Below, one piece after another: positions 1-9,326 of a stretch of 64,000 nt of DNA. The first letter of the stretch is position 1. The number at the start of each line of letters is the position of its first letter. This DNA is from Pseudomonas parasichuanensis (lineage in GTDB: Bacteria > Pseudomonadota > Gammaproteobacteria > Pseudomonadales > Pseudomonadaceae), in contig NZ_BQHO01000028.1 of NCBI RefSeq assembly GCF_021601385.1, positions 1-64,000 of the forward strand, given 5' to 3'. A program made the translations under genes and the position numbers. Under the pieces are notes generated by a model. The model did not search any database and was not told the origin of the DNA. It saw nothing but the letters and a program-made list of their open reading frames with translations.

Positions 1-66
1 GCGAGTTGGGTGTGGGGGTCAGGGCATAAAGAAGGCTTAAAGATTAGGTTTTTGGATTGGCTGCTG

Positions 67-117
67 TGGCCTCATCGCCGCGGCTTGTCGTAGCGACGAA
101 CCGCGGCGATGAGGCCA
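67..117. repeat. Long inverted repeat, terminator-like hairpin
   Basis: Two 24-base arms (67-90 and 94-117) are reverse complements at 22 of 24 positions around a 3-base centre. The element lies just past the stop of the minus-strand permease gene. No clear T tract follows on either strand, so it may be a REP-type element or a 3' mRNA-stabilising hairpin rather than a classical terminator. Confidence 0.6.
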
Positions 118-125
118 GTGCAGGC

Positions 126-1178
126 TTACCTTTGCGGTGTCTGCGCCCCGGAGTGGCGGCTCCAGTCCAACAGCAGGCTGTACCCCACCGCCAACAGCGT
201 CGGCCCGATGAACAAGCCGATAAAGCCGAAGGCGAGCAAGCCGCCAAATACCCCAAGCAGCACGATCACCAGCGGCAGGTTGCCGCCGCGGCTGATCAGG
301 TAGGGCTTGAGCACGTTGTCCACGCCACTGATGATGAAGGTGCCCCACACGCCAAGGAACACCGCCATGCCGTAGTCGCCCTTCGACACCAGCCACGCGG
401 TGGCGGGGATCCAGGCCAGTGGCGGGCCCATGGGGATCAGGCTGAGCATGAAGGTCACCAGGCCCAGCACCACCGCCCCCGGCACGCCGGCAATCAGGAA
501 GCCGATCAGTGCCAACAGGGCTTGCGCCGCCGCAGTGCCGATCACCCCGTTGACCACCCGTTGCACGGTACCGGCCACCAGATCGACGTAGTACTCGGCG
601 CGCTCGCCCACCAGCCGTTGCAGCAGGCGGTGCACGAACGCCGCCAGGCGCGGCCCGTCGCGGTAGAAGAAGAACACGAACACCAGGCTCAGGGTCAGCT
701 CCAGCACCCCGCTGCCGATCTGCGCACTGCGTGCCAGCAACCAGTTGCCGACCTGGCCGAGGTAGGGTTTGGCCGAGGCCAGCAGCGCCGCCCCTTGCTG
801 GTCGAACGACTCCCACCAGCCGACCAGGCGCTCACCCACGAACGGAATGCCAGCCACCCACGCCGGCGCATCGGGCAGGCCTTCGACCTGCACGTCGCGC
901 ACAAAGGCGGTGGCATCGCGGATATGGTCGGCCAGGTTGAAGCCCAGCCACACCAGCGGCAAGGCCACGATCAGGATCCAGGCCGTGGTCAGCAGGCTGG
1001 CGGCCAGGGTTTCCCGCCCGCCCAGCACACGGGTGAGCAAGCGCATCAAAGGCCAGCTGGCGAAGGCCAGAATGGCGCCCCACAGCAGCGCCGAGATGAA
1101 CGGTGCCATCACCCACAGCGCGGCACCGAGCAGCGCCAGCAGCAGGATCTGGACCAGCAAGCGATCATTGTTGGCCAT
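126..1178 (-). CDS. AI-2E family transporter (PerM/YdiK-like permease)
   Basis: Predicted inner-membrane protein of 350 residues with several hydrophobic segments (about 10-55, 130-160, 190-300) and the glycine-rich C-terminal membrane region of the AI-2E/PerM transporter family. Family members have been linked to autoinducer-2 export or ion antiport, and the substrate here cannot be read from sequence. I chose the ATG at 1178. A GTG four codons upstream (1190) directly abuts the TGA stop of the preceding DUF4892 gene and is an alternative start. The close packing suggests co-transcription with the DUF4892 gene. Confidence 0.85.
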   Translation of the reverse strand: MANNDRLLVQILLLALLGAALWVMAPFISALLWGAILAFASWPLMRLLTRVLGGRETLAASLLTTAWILIVALPLVWLGFNLADHIRDATAFVRDVQVEGLPDAPAWVAGIPFVGERLVGWWESFDQQGAALLASAKPYLGQVGNWLLARSAQIGSGVLELTLSLVFVFFFYRDGPRLAAFVHRLLQRLVGERAEYYVDLVAGTVQRVVNGVIGTAAAQALLALIGFLIAGVPGAVVLGLVTFMLSLIPMGPPLAWIPATAWLVSKGDYGMAVFLGVWGTFIISGVDNVLKPYLISRGGNLPLVIVLLGVFGGLLAFGFIGLFIGPTLLAVGYSLLLDWSRHSGAQTPQR

Positions 1179-1190
1179 GGGCGCGCTCAC

Positions 1191-1985
1191 TCAACGGATC
1201 AGTTCCAGGTGCAGGCCATCGGTGGGCGCATCGCCGACTTCGAGCCGGCCGCTGCGCACGCCAGCCTTGGTCAACTGCTCGCGCCAGGCCTCGGCGCCCT
1301 TGCCACTGAGGCTGGCACGCAGGGTGCTGTCCAGGTTCAGGCTGCGTGCCAGCAGCGTAGCCCAGTTGGCCTGGGGTTCGGCGAGGTCGGGGTAGTCGAG
1401 CTTGCCGGTGTCGCGCAGTTCGCGCAGAACAGTAGCGGCGGTGGGCAGGATGTCGCCCAGGGGGCTCTCGGCGACGAACTCTTCGACGTGCAGGTAGGCG
1501 CGACGGTTGCCACGGGTGACGCTATACAGCGCCACCAGGGTGTCAGCCTCTTCGGCGGAACGGCGCAGGAGGATGAATGCCTGCTGCTCGTCCCCACCAT
1601 TGAGGCGGGCATTGGCGAACACGTCGTTGGCCCACAGGCTGGCTTCGCCGCAGTCGCGGCCCTGGCACCAGAACAACGGGTAACCACCGTCTTTCTGCAA
1701 GGTTTCACGGGCGCTGGTGAAGGCCTCACGGGCGCTGCGTTCGACGGGCAGTTCGTAGGTAACCGAGCTGACTTGGCCACGGCTTTCGACCTTGTCGTCG
1801 ACCCGCAGGCGACCGCTGATCTTGCGTAGCGGCCCCATCGGGTAGACCCGCTCCTGCTCCGCGGCGGGGCGTTGATCGACCACTTTGGCGTCGACGGGAA
1901 CGGGCAACTCACCGGCCCACAGCAAGGGGCTGACGAAGGCGAGGCAGGCGGCGATGGCACTGCGGGCGTAAACGGGTACGCTCAT
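1191..1985 (-). CDS. DUF4892 domain-containing secreted protein
   Basis: 264 residues with an N-terminal signal peptide (hydrophobic stretch about 8-24 ending in a WAGE-type cleavage region). The rest matches the DUF4892 family of pseudomonads, which I recognise by overall pattern. There are two cysteines (W-C-Q-G-R-D-C) in the middle. Likely periplasmic, function unknown. The ATG at 1985 has a GAGG seven bases upstream and also overlaps, as ATGA, the stop of an 18-codon ORF at 1982-2038, so its translation may be coupled to that leader. It runs straight into the permease gene, so the two probably form an operon. Confidence 0.8.
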   Translation of the reverse strand: MSVPVYARSAIAACLAFVSPLLWAGELPVPVDAKVVDQRPAAEQERVYPMGPLRKISGRLRVDDKVESRGQVSSVTYELPVERSAREAFTSARETLQKDGGYPLFWCQGRDCGEASLWANDVFANARLNGGDEQQAFILLRRSAEEADTLVALYSVTRGNRRAYLHVEEFVAESPLGDILPTAATVLRELRDTGKLDYPDLAEPQANWATLLARSLNLDSTLRASLSGKGAEAWREQLTKAGVRSGRLEVGDAPTDGLHLELIR

Positions 1986-2038
1986 CGGCAGCCCTCATGG
2001 CTGCGGGGTTTGAATAGGTGGGTGTCTGGCATGTACAT
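1982..2038 (-). CDS. Candidate 18-residue leader peptide upstream of DUF4892 gene
   Basis: A short ORF of 18 codons starts with ATG at 2038 behind a strong Shine-Dalgarno (AAGGGAG, six bases before the ATG). It ends with TGA overlapping the ATG of the DUF4892 gene by four bases (ATGA). Predicted peptide: MYMPDTHLFKPRSHEGCR. The strong ribosome binding site and the exact overlap are what suggest real translation. I know no homologue, and it could be a coupling leader, a small protein, or chance. Confidence 0.4.
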   Translation of the reverse strand: MYMPDTHLFKPRSHEGCR

Positions 2039-2087
2039 GGTTGTCTCCCTTTCAACCCGCCAAGCCTCGACACTTGCCCGGTGCAAG

Positions 2088-2942
2088 TCAAGGAAAGCCA
2101 AAGAAGCGATTGAAACAGTCTGCAACAAGGGCTGCACCCTGCTCATCGTTCAAGTGCAGGTGATGGCCACCCGGCAAGGTGATCTGCTCGAAGGGTAGCT
2201 GCTCCAGCAGCTCCGTGTGGCGCGCCAGCATGCCGTCGGCCGCCACCACCAGGCACGCCGGGCAGGCCACGCGCTTGACGAAGGCCATGGCCTGGGCCTG
2301 GTTCAGGCGGGTGGGCGAAGGCAAGGTGAGGCGGCTATCGCTGCGCCAGCTGTAACCGCCGGGCACCGGCATCAGGCCGCGCTGGGCCAACAGTTCGGCC
2401 GCTTCACGGCTGACCGCGACCATGCCTTTCATGCGCGCCTCGACCCCCTCCTCCAACGTGGCGTAGACCGTCTTGCGCTTGCCGTCCAGACGCAGCTGGG
2501 CCTGCAGGGCCATCCCCAGGCGCTCGGCGGCATCCTGTTCGGTCACGGTAGGCGGGATCACCCCGTCGATCAGTGCCAGGTGGCTGACCCGCTCGGGCAA
2601 GGCGCCGGCCAGTTGCACCGAGATGATCGCCCCCAGCGAGTGGCCGAGCAGGCCGAAGCGCTGCCAGCCCAGTTGCTCGGCGACTCGCAGCACGTCGTGG
2701 GCATAATCGGCCAGGGCGTAACCAGCCCCGACCGGGCGGTGCTGCGAGTAGCCATGCCCGGCCAGGTCGAGGGCGACAATGCGCAGCCCTTTGAGCTGGG
2801 GCGCCAAGCGGGCGAAGCTGTTGGCATTGTCCAGCCAGCCGTGCAAGGCGATCACCGGCAGGCCGTCGGCAGGACCGAACAGGTGGGCGGCCAGTTCGAT
2901 ATGCCCCAGGGTCAGGCGTACTTCCTCTACCTGGGCGCTCAT
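2088..2942 (-). CDS. Alpha/beta hydrolase
   Basis: 284-residue cytosolic alpha/beta-hydrolase fold protein. It has the HGWLDN oxyanion-hole motif near residue 25-32, the nucleophile elbow GHSLGA near residue 95-100, a late acidic residue in the AADG stretch and a final GGHHLH histidine. The reading frame is open upstream, but the ATG at 2942 gives the conserved N-terminus (MSAQVEEVRL) and overlaps the stop of the upstream hydrolase gene by four bases (ATGA). The substrate is unknown; esterase or lipase-like activity is the best guess. Confidence 0.88.
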   Translation of the reverse strand: MSAQVEEVRLTLGHIELAAHLFGPADGLPVIALHGWLDNANSFARLAPQLKGLRIVALDLAGHGYSQHRPVGAGYALADYAHDVLRVAEQLGWQRFGLLGHSLGAIISVQLAGALPERVSHLALIDGVIPPTVTEQDAAERLGMALQAQLRLDGKRKTVYATLEEGVEARMKGMVAVSREAAELLAQRGLMPVPGGYSWRSDSRLTLPSPTRLNQAQAMAFVKRVACPACLVVAADGMLARHTELLEQLPFEQITLPGGHHLHLNDEQGAALVADCFNRFFGFP

Positions 2943-3727
2943 GCCTGGCCCCAGCGATCGAACAGGCCCTTGATCAGGCTCGCGGTGTCGAGGGGGCGCT
3001 CCAGCGGGAACATGTGCCCGCCCGGCAGGCTGTGATACTCGCCCCGGGCCATGCCCCGCACGCCCAGCGCATGATGCCGGCGAATTACCCGGCTCTGCGC
3101 GCCACGCACCACGGCCAGCGGTACCTGCAACTGGCGCGGCGGCAGCGGGCTGGCATGGGGGATGCTGCGGTAGATGCTGATTTCGGTGGCGGGGTCGAAG
3201 CGCAGGCGCAGCCCGTCTTGCGCACGCTCCAGGCCATGCTCCAGATAGGCCTCCAGGCATTCCGGGTCGAAGTGGCGGAACAGCGTCTTGCCGGCGAAGT
3301 AACTGCGCGCGCTGTCGCGGTCGGTGAAGGCTTCACGCCGGCCCAGGGTGCGCCCGGCCGGGGTGATGCGGTCGATAAAGCCCAGGCGCTTGGCCGCCTG
3401 GATCAGCCATTCATCCACCCGGGTCAGCACCGGCGAGTCGAGCATTACCACCCCGCGGTAGAGCTCCGGGCGGCGCAGCGCCGCGTGCAGGTGCAGCACG
3501 CCGCCCAGCGAGTGGCCGACACCCCACACCGGGGCATCCTGCTGTTCGAGATGATGCAGCAGCTCGTCCACCAGGCTTTGCCAGTTGTCGTTCACCGGGA
3601 AGCGTGGGTCATGGGCATGCTGGGCCAGGTGGCGCACCTGGTAATCCGGCGCCAGGGCGGCGAACAGCTTGCCGTAGGTGGCCGAGGGGAAGCCATTGGC
3701 GTGGGCGAAGAAGATCTGCTGCGACAT
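2939..3727 (-). CDS. Alpha/beta hydrolase
   Basis: 262 residues of the alpha/beta-hydrolase superfamily: AHANGFPS at residues 8-15, the nucleophile motif GHSLGG near residue 71-76, and a C-terminal GGHMFP containing the catalytic histidine. It is the upstream partner of a second, divergent hydrolase with which it overlaps by four bases, so the two are translationally coupled. They are clearly different in sequence and not a recent tandem duplicate. The substrate cannot be deduced. Confidence 0.88.
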   Translation of the reverse strand: MSQQIFFAHANGFPSATYGKLFAALAPDYQVRHLAQHAHDPRFPVNDNWQSLVDELLHHLEQQDAPVWGVGHSLGGVLHLHAALRRPELYRGVVMLDSPVLTRVDEWLIQAAKRLGFIDRITPAGRTLGRREAFTDRDSARSYFAGKTLFRHFDPECLEAYLEHGLERAQDGLRLRFDPATEISIYRSIPHASPLPPRQLQVPLAVVRGAQSRVIRRHHALGVRGMARGEYHSLPGGHMFPLERPLDTASLIKGLFDRWGQA

Positions 3728-3825
3728 GGCCGCCTGCTCTGCACGGGGAAGGATGGCCCATTGTCGGCAAGCCGGTGGGTGGCGGCAACGTCCGGAAAGG
3801 TCATCGCCAAGGGCGATCAGGTCAT

Positions 3826-4209
3826 TCAGAAGTCGTCGAAGCTGGCCATCGAGCGCCGCAGGCAGGCCTGCATGTAGGCCAGCTGATACTCCAGGGCCTC
3901 ACGGGCCAGGTGTTTGTCTTGCTGCGCGAGGCCTAGCCTGCGCAGGGCCAGGCAGCTGGTCTGCAGCAGATGGGCCATGCGCATGCTGGCTTCCTGTAGG
4001 CGCCGCAGGTCTTCTTCGCCGTCGAACACAGTAGCGGGTGCCTGGCCTTGCCGGGCACGGACCTTGTTCATCAACTGATAGAGCTTGGCGTCCGCCGACT
4101 CACGCAACATGCTGTACTCGGCAAACCCCAGCACATCATCTTTCTGCACTTTTTCCAGCGTTGGTTGCAGATCAACCGAACCTACCAACGCCAGCCTCCG
4201 GCTGTTCAT
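3826..4209 (-). CDS. Conserved hypothetical protein, alpha-helical
   Basis: 127 residues with no signal peptide or membrane segment, rich in leucine, glutamine and charged residues, and predicted mostly helical. The ATG at 4209 has AGGGAGTG about six bases upstream, which decides this start over one nine codons earlier. The C-terminus (SFDDF) is acidic. I do not recognise a domain. It sits between sixA and the hydrolase pair on the same strand, separated by about 100 bases on both sides. Confidence 0.7.
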   Translation of the reverse strand: MNSRRLALVGSVDLQPTLEKVQKDDVLGFAEYSMLRESADAKLYQLMNKVRARQGQAPATVFDGEEDLRRLQEASMRMAHLLQTSCLALRRLGLAQQDKHLAREALEYQLAYMQACLRRSMASFDDF

Positions 4210-4278
4210 TCGACACTCCCTGGGCCTGCCGCACATTCACTTGCTGTTGCCGACGCTAGCAAGCGTTTTGGCGGCGCA

Positions 4279-4302
4279 GCAACTGGCAAAAATGCCAGTT
4301 GC
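4279..4302 (-). terminator. Hairpin downstream of sixA
   Basis: Ten-base perfect stem (4279-4288 with 4293-4302) and a four-base loop, six bases past the sixA stop. No U tract follows, so it is a weak or factor-assisted terminator or an mRNA-protecting hairpin. Confidence 0.5.
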
Positions 4303-4307
4303 CGCCT

Positions 4308-4766
4308 TCACGCCGAATGATGAAGGCCACGCAGGGTCATCAGCCCGGCCAGCGGCCAGTCGCCTTCCAGCATGGCCAGGCTGGCGGTGCTCAAGGGCGC
4401 CGGTTGCTGAGCGTGGCCATGCTCCAGCATGCCCACCAGCGAACCCACCAGCGGCTGGTGGCTGACCAGCAACACATGCTCAAGGCCCAGGCGCTCGACT
4501 TCGCCGATCACCTGCTGCACATCGCTGTCCGGGGTCAGCCAGGGCACGGTACGCACCGGCTCGCTGAAACCCAGGGCATCGTGCACCAGCGCCGCGGTTT
4601 GCTGGGCGCGCACGTAAGGGCTGGCGATGATCGCCTGCAGCGGCTGGCCCAGCAGGTGCGCGGCGCTGCGCAGCACCTGCTCGCGGCCATGGGTGGTGAG
4701 ACGCCGTTCAGCGTCGCTGTTGGCGCGCGGCTCCGCCTCGCCGTGGCGCAGCACCCACAGCTTCAC
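4308..4766 (-). CDS. sixA: Phosphohistidine phosphatase SixA
   Basis: 152-residue histidine-phosphatase-superfamily protein with the N-terminal RHG catalytic motif (LRHGEAEPR, residues 6-14), a conserved arginine in SPYVRAQQTA and a late VSHQPLVG histidine. This matches SixA, which dephosphorylates phosphohistidine on HPt or PTS proteins in the cytosol. The length is normal for the family. Its ATG overlaps the stop of the DUF4389 gene by four bases, placing it third in a gpsA-DUF4389-sixA transcription unit. Confidence 0.88.
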   Translation of the reverse strand: MKLWVLRHGEAEPRANSDAERRLTTHGREQVLRSAAHLLGQPLQAIIASPYVRAQQTAALVHDALGFSEPVRTVPWLTPDSDVQQVIGEVERLGLEHVLLVSHQPLVGSLVGMLEHGHAQQPAPLSTASLAMLEGDWPLAGLMTLRGLHHSA

Positions 4767-5110
4767 AGCTTGGGCTCCTCGTCACGCACCGGGTGCGGCG
4801 TCGGGGCCACGGCATGCGCCGCTTCGCCTTCCGGGGCGCGGGGTGCCGGCCAATCGGCGAATGGCCAGGGTTTCTGGTCGCTGTGGAAGCTGCCGAAGCG
4901 GCCGATCTGCGCCAGGTACTGGCTGAGGCTGTCGCCGAAGTTCATCAGGCTGGCGCTGGGCGCGCCATAGATCAGCCGGTAGATCAGTTGCACCAGCACC
5001 AGGCCGCCCAGCAACAGCTCGGCGAGCTGCCAGACCACCAGGAACACCAGCATCCACAGCACCCGCAGGATGATCGACTCGCGCGCGGCGCTTTGCGGGG
5101 TATCGTTCAT
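4763..5110 (-). CDS. DUF4389 domain-containing membrane protein
   Basis: 115 residues with two adjacent hydrophobic segments (about 14-34 and 36-50), then a soluble tail with W-P-F and a proline/glutamate-rich C-terminus. This pattern fits DUF4389 small membrane proteins, often next to gpsA and sixA in Pseudomonas. It starts 15 bases after the gpsA stop and overlaps sixA by four bases, so it is in an operon. Function unknown. Confidence 0.85.
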   Translation of the reverse strand: MNDTPQSAARESIILRVLWMLVFLVVWQLAELLLGGLVLVQLIYRLIYGAPSASLMNFGDSLSQYLAQIGRFGSFHSDQKPWPFADWPAPRAPEGEAAHAVAPTPHPVRDEEPKL

Positions 5111-5125
5111 GTGTCGCTCCTTCGT

Positions 5126-6151
5126 TCAGTTGAAACCGCTGGTGGAAATGAAATCGACGTCGGTCTTGGGCTCGGCGCGCATCAGGTGCTCGATCACCTG
5201 GTTGAGGGTGCGGCCCTCGAACAGGATCGCGTGCAGGCCAGCCACCAGGGGCATGTATACCTGCACCTCCTGGGCCTTGGCCTTGAGCACCTTGATGGTG
5301 TTGACCCCTTCGGCCACTTCGCCCAGGCGGCTGACAGCCTGCTCCAGGGTCAGGCCCTGGCCCAGGGCATGGCCGACCTGGTAGTTGCGGCTCTTGGGCG
5401 AGGAGCAGGTGACGATCAGGTCGCCGACCCCGGCCAGGCCGAGGAAGGTCATGGGGTTGGCGCCCTGGCTCACGGCGAAACGGGTCATCTCGGCCAGGGC
5501 GCGGGTGATCAGCATGCTCTTGGTGTTCTCGCCCATGCCCAGTGCCACCGCCATGCCGGCGATGATCGCGTAGACGTTCTTCAGGGCGCCGCCCAGCTCG
5601 ACACCGAAGCGGTCGCTGCTGGCGTAGACCCGGAAGGTGCGGCCGTGCAGCACCTCTTGCACACGCTGGCACAGCGCTTCGTCTTCGCTGGCGACCACGG
5701 TGGCGGTCAGCGCGTGCTCGGCGATCTCGCGGGCCAGGTTCGGCCCCGATAGCACGCCGATGCGCGCCTGGGGGGCGATCTCCTCGAGGATCTGGCTCAT
5801 CAGCTTGAAGCTCTGCGCCTCGATGCCCTTGGTCAGGCTGACCAGGCCCTTGCCGCGCAGCAGCTCGGCGTGGGGCGCCAGCACGCTGCGCAGTGCACTC
5901 GATGGGAGGGCGACGAAGATCAGGTCGCTCGCTTGCAGGGTGGCGAGCAGATCGTTGACCGGCTCGACGCCGTCATGCAGGCGAATGCCTTTGAGATAAC
6001 GCGGATTCTCGCGGTTGACGCGCATTGCCTCGGCCTGTGCCGGGTCGCGCATCCATTGGCGCACTGGGTGGCCGTTTTCCGCCAGCAGGTTCGCCACGGC
6101 GGTGCCGAAGCTGCCGCCGCCAAGCACTGCAACAGGTTGCTGTTGAGTCAT
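5126..6151 (-). CDS. gpsA: Glycerol-3-phosphate dehydrogenase [NAD(P)+]
   Basis: 341 residues. Reduces dihydroxyacetone phosphate to sn-glycerol-3-phosphate, the backbone for phospholipid synthesis, in the cytosol. Evidence: an N-terminal Rossmann motif GGGSFGTA (about 10-17), the SLTKGIE block, and the catalytic lysine in GALKNVYAI. The reading frame extends upstream, but the ATG at 6151 ([11 protein letters not shown]) gives the family N-terminus and length. First gene of gpsA-DUF4389-sixA. It shares an intergenic region with the divergent TonB-receptor operon. Confidence 0.95.
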   Translation of the reverse strand: MTQQQPVAVLGGGSFGTAVANLLAENGHPVRQWMRDPAQAEAMRVNRENPRYLKGIRLHDGVEPVNDLLATLQASDLIFVALPSSALRSVLAPHAELLRGKGLVSLTKGIEAQSFKLMSQILEEIAPQARIGVLSGPNLAREIAEHALTATVVASEDEALCQRVQEVLHGRTFRVYASSDRFGVELGGALKNVYAIIAGMAVALGMGENTKSMLITRALAEMTRFAVSQGANPMTFLGLAGVGDLIVTCSSPKSRNYQVGHALGQGLTLEQAVSRLGEVAEGVNTIKVLKAKAQEVQVYMPLVAGLHAILFEGRTLNQVIEHLMRAEPKTDVDFISTSGFN

Positions 6152-6191
6152 ATCCAATCCGTTAACCAATAAAGTAAGTGGCGACTGGCGC

Positions 6192-6197
6192 ATTATA
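6192..6197 (-). promoter_or_regulatory. Possible -10 element of gpsA
   Basis: The minus strand reads TATAAT here, about 40 bases upstream of the gpsA ATG. The hexamer 17 bases further upstream (CTGGTT) is only a weak -35 match, so this is a tentative sigma-70 promoter. Confidence 0.4.
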
Positions 6198-6288
6198 CGG
6201 CCCGCTTGCGACAGAACCAGTGGCTTGCCCCGGGATGCGGCAACTTGCCAACCGCAGATCACTGGCAAAAGCCACACGGTCAGTTAAC

Positions 6289-8436
6289 ATGCCTGATTCA
6301 TTTCTGAAACAAGGCCGTACCGTGTTCCCTGGCACGCCCCCCTACCCGCGCCTGCTGATACTGACCGCCCTGCTTGGTGGCCCGGCCATGGCCGATGATC
6401 TGTTCATCGACAACCAGGACCTGCCCCAGGTTCTGACCGCCACACGCCTGAAACAATCCCCGGCCGCGGTGCCGGGCAGCATGACCGTGCTCGACAGCGA
6501 GCTGATCCACGCCAGCGGCGCCCGGGACATCCCCGAGCTGCTGCGCCTGGTGCCGGGCATGATGATCGGCTATGGCGCCGGCAACCAGCCAACGGTCAAT
6601 TACCACGGCAGCAACGTCAACGATGCCCGGCGCATGCAGGTGCTGATCGACGGCCGTTCGGTGTACCGCGCGGGCCTGGCCACGGTGGACTGGAGCGACA
6701 TCCCGGTGGCCATCGAGGATATCGAGCGGATCGAGGTGTTCCGCGGCCCCAACACCGTCAGCTATGGTGCCAACGCGCTGATGGCGGTGGTCAACATCCT
6801 CACCCGCAACCCCGCCGACAGCCACGGCACCCGGGTGAAGATGACCCGCGGCCAGGACGGCATCAACGACTATTACGCCAGCCAAGGCATCGGCTGGGAC
6901 GGCGGCGACCTGCGCCTGTCGCTGTCGGGCCAGCAGGACGACGGTTTCGACAAGGACCAGTTCGGCCGCGACTACCGCGACAGCCGCCGGCTCAACCGCA
7001 TCAATATCAATGCCAGCCACAACCTGGCGCCGGACCAGACCCTGGAATGGCAACTGGCGGCCAAGGAAGGCAGCAACCAGCGGCCCTATACCTATCAGCC
7101 GGTGTTCGGCAAATACGCTGCGGGCAACGATGCCGACGTCAACGCCAAGGACTATGCCGGTTCGGTGCGCTGGAACATCGACTTCAACCCCGACCACAGC
7201 CTGTATGTGCAGGGTTCGGCGCAGCACTTCGACCGTCAGCAGGTGTGGCGCGCCTGCGATGCAGCCATTGCTTTCAGCCCGGAGCTGACCCGGCTTTGGC
7301 AGCTAAATCCGAACTATGCAGAAGGCGTCGCGCGTAGCCTTTTCACAGGCAACCCGCCGCGCAACAGCGACCCGGTTCTGGATGCACTGCGCAGTGAGGT
7401 GTTGAACCAGTGGAGTGCTGGTGGGGCCAATCCGATCTGCGGCAATGTCGACCAAAGCACCCGGGAAACGCGCTACGACCTGGAGATCCAGGACACCTTG
7501 AGCCTGAACGAGAGCCTGCGCCTGGTCACCGGGATGAACTACCGCTACGACCGCGCCGACTCGCAGACCTACTTCAACGGCAGCATCGACGACCAGACCT
7601 GGCGCCTGTTCGGCCAGCTGGAGTGGCGCGCCGACGAGCACTGGGTCTTCCAGGGCGGGGCGATGTACGAGAACGCCCAGCTGTCCGGCAACTCGTTGAC
7701 CCCGCGCGTGGCGGTGAACTACCTGATCACCCCGCGCCACGGCTTGCGGGCGGTGTACTCCGAAGCGGTGCGCTCGCCGGACATGTTCGAGAACAACGTC
7801 AACTGGAGCTACACGGTCAAGGGCCTGTCGCCCAACCTGTATGGCCTGCAGGACGGCCAGTACTTCGTCAAGACCCGCGGCCCGGGCAACCTCGACCAGG
7901 AACGCATGCGCTCGCGCGAACTGGGCTACAACGGCTATTTCAGCGACATCGACCTGAGCATGGATGTGAAGCTGTTCTACGACGAGATCACCGGAATGAT
8001 CAGCGAGCCCTTGAAGAACAACCAGTACATCGCCAGTAACGCCAACAAGGCGCGCTTCACCGGCAGCGAGGCGCAGTTCGACTGGCGCGCCACCCAGCGC
8101 GACCGGCTGCGTATCACCTACGCCTATGTCGACGCCTGGGCCAGCAACCCTGCGGACCGGCGCTTGAGCGCCCGCAACAGCGGCTCGGCCGGCTGGATGC
8201 GCGAGTGGGGCCTGGGCTGGTCCAGTGCCCTCTTCTATTACGGTGACGATGCGCTCAACCAGTACCGCTACGAGCGCGTCGACCTGCGCGTGGCCAAACG
8301 CTTCAAGGTGCAGGGCAGCGACCTGGAGTTGGCGGCGCTGTGGCAGCAGCGCCTGGATGACGAACCGACCTCCGCCATCCAGAACCGCTACGACAGCCGC
8401 CACCGCCTGAGCGTCAGCGCGGAGCTGGCGTTCTGA
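6289..8436 (+). CDS. TonB-dependent outer-membrane receptor
   Basis: About 715 residues. After a signal sequence ending near GGPAMADD comes a plug domain (TATRLKQSPAAVPGSMTV, then the IERIEVFRGPNTVSYGANALMAVVNI block typical of TonB receptor plugs) and a 22-strand-type barrel ending in the aromatic C-terminus LAF. There is no N-terminal signalling (STN) domain. The start is uncertain: ATG 6289 has no good ribosome site, and an in-frame GTG at 6322 with AAGG upstream is an alternative. The stop overlaps the next ATG. Ligand unknown. The downstream binding protein and kinase suggest uptake coupled to sensing. Confidence 0.88.
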   Translation: MPDSFLKQGRTVFPGTPPYPRLLILTALLGGPAMADDLFIDNQDLPQVLTATRLKQSPAAVPGSMTVLDSELIHASGARDIPELLRLVPGMMIGYGAGNQPTVNYHGSNVNDARRMQVLIDGRSVYRAGLATVDWSDIPVAIEDIERIEVFRGPNTVSYGANALMAVVNILTRNPADSHGTRVKMTRGQDGINDYYASQGIGWDGGDLRLSLSGQQDDGFDKDQFGRDYRDSRRLNRININASHNLAPDQTLEWQLAAKEGSNQRPYTYQPVFGKYAAGNDADVNAKDYAGSVRWNIDFNPDHSLYVQGSAQHFDRQQVWRACDAAIAFSPELTRLWQLNPNYAEGVARSLFTGNPPRNSDPVLDALRSEVLNQWSAGGANPICGNVDQSTRETRYDLEIQDTLSLNESLRLVTGMNYRYDRADSQTYFNGSIDDQTWRLFGQLEWRADEHWVFQGGAMYENAQLSGNSLTPRVAVNYLITPRHGLRAVYSEAVRSPDMFENNVNWSYTVKGLSPNLYGLQDGQYFVKTRGPGNLDQERMRSRELGYNGYFSDIDLSMDVKLFYDEITGMISEPLKNNQYIASNANKARFTGSEAQFDWRATQRDRLRITYAYVDAWASNPADRRLSARNSGSAGWMREWGLGWSSALFYYGDDALNQYRYERVDLRVAKRFKVQGSDLELAALWQQRLDDEPTSAIQNRYDSRHRLSVSAELAF

Positions 8437-9326
8437 TGGTCGTGCTGCTGCGCTTGCTGCTGCTGTGCATCCTGCCGCTGGGTTCGCTGTCGGCCAGCGA
8501 AATCCTGCTGGTGGGTGCCGACGACCAGCCGGGCGTGCGCAGCTTCGTCGCTGCCCTGGCGCAGCGCCGCCCCCACGACCACGTGCATTTCCAGCCCGTG
8601 AACGAACTGCCGCGCCCGGGGCAGCTGAAAAGCGATACGCGCCTGGTGCTGCTCGACGGCCCTGCGCTGGACTGGCGCCTGGGCGAAACCGCCGGCCCAC
8701 CGGCGCTGGCCCTGAGGGTCAGCCGGGTACAGGCCGAGCAACGCCTGGGAAAGTCGCGACCGGCGTTCCTCAGCCTGCTGTGGAGCGACCCACCGCTGGC
8801 CCGGCAGCTGCGCCTGGCCCGTTACCTGTTGCCGCAGGCACGGCGCATTGGCGTGCTGTACGGTGAGCACAGTCGCTTCCTGCTCGATGAGCTGCGCCAG
8901 GCCGCTCAGCCCATGGGGCTGGAAATCGTCGCAGAGGGCTGGCCCGACCTGCGCGACAGCCGCCCGCTGCAGAACCTGCTGGCCAACAGCGATGTGCTGC
9001 TGGGGCTCGACGACCCCGAGCTGTACAACTCCAAGTCGGCCAAGAACGTGCTGCTGAGCAGCTACGGCCGGCAGATGGCGTTGATCGGGCCAAACGTCGG
9101 ATTCGTCCGTGCCGGCGCCCTGGCCAGCACCTACAGCGACCAGGACGACTGGCTGGCAGTGCTCGACCAACTGCTCGAGCACCCTCCAACGCGCTGGCCG
9201 CGCAGCCTCTACCCCCAGCATTTCGGGGTCAGCGGCAACCAGCAGGTGGCGCGTTCCCTGGGGCTCGAGGCCATCGACCAGGAAGCCGCCGCACTGGCGT
9301 TGGCCGCAGGAGAACCCACCCCATGA
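8436..9326 (+). CDS. ABC-type substrate-binding protein without a cognate transporter
   Basis: 296 residues with a signal peptide (residues 1-20, SLSAS cleavage region) and a two-lobed binding-protein pattern resembling the ABC_sub_bind family (GADDQPGV start, [12 protein letters not shown] hinge block, [16 protein letters not shown]). Likely periplasmic. The ATG shares its A with the receptor TGA stop, and the gene overlaps the following kinase by four bases, so all three are translationally coupled. No permease or ATPase is nearby, so a role in presenting a ligand to the kinase is more plausible than import. Ligand unknown. Confidence 0.78.
   Translation: MVVLLRLLLLCILPLGSLSASEILLVGADDQPGVRSFVAALAQRRPHDHVHFQPVNELPRPGQLKSDTRLVLLDGPALDWRLGETAGPPALALRVSRVQAEQRLGKSRPAFLSLLWSDPPLARQLRLARYLLPQARRIGVLYGEHSRFLLDELRQAAQPMGLEIVAEGWPDLRDSRPLQNLLANSDVLLGLDDPELYNSKSAKNVLLSSYGRQMALIGPNVGFVRAGALASTYSDQDDWLAVLDQLLEHPPTRWPRSLYPQHFGVSGNQQVARSLGLEAIDQEAAALALAAGEPTP

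Noticed and set aside
57-1829. A 590-residue plus-strand frame opposite the AI-2E permease and DUF4892 genes
   Set aside because: His/Gln/Ala-rich shadow translation; the minus-strand genes have recognisable membrane and signal features.
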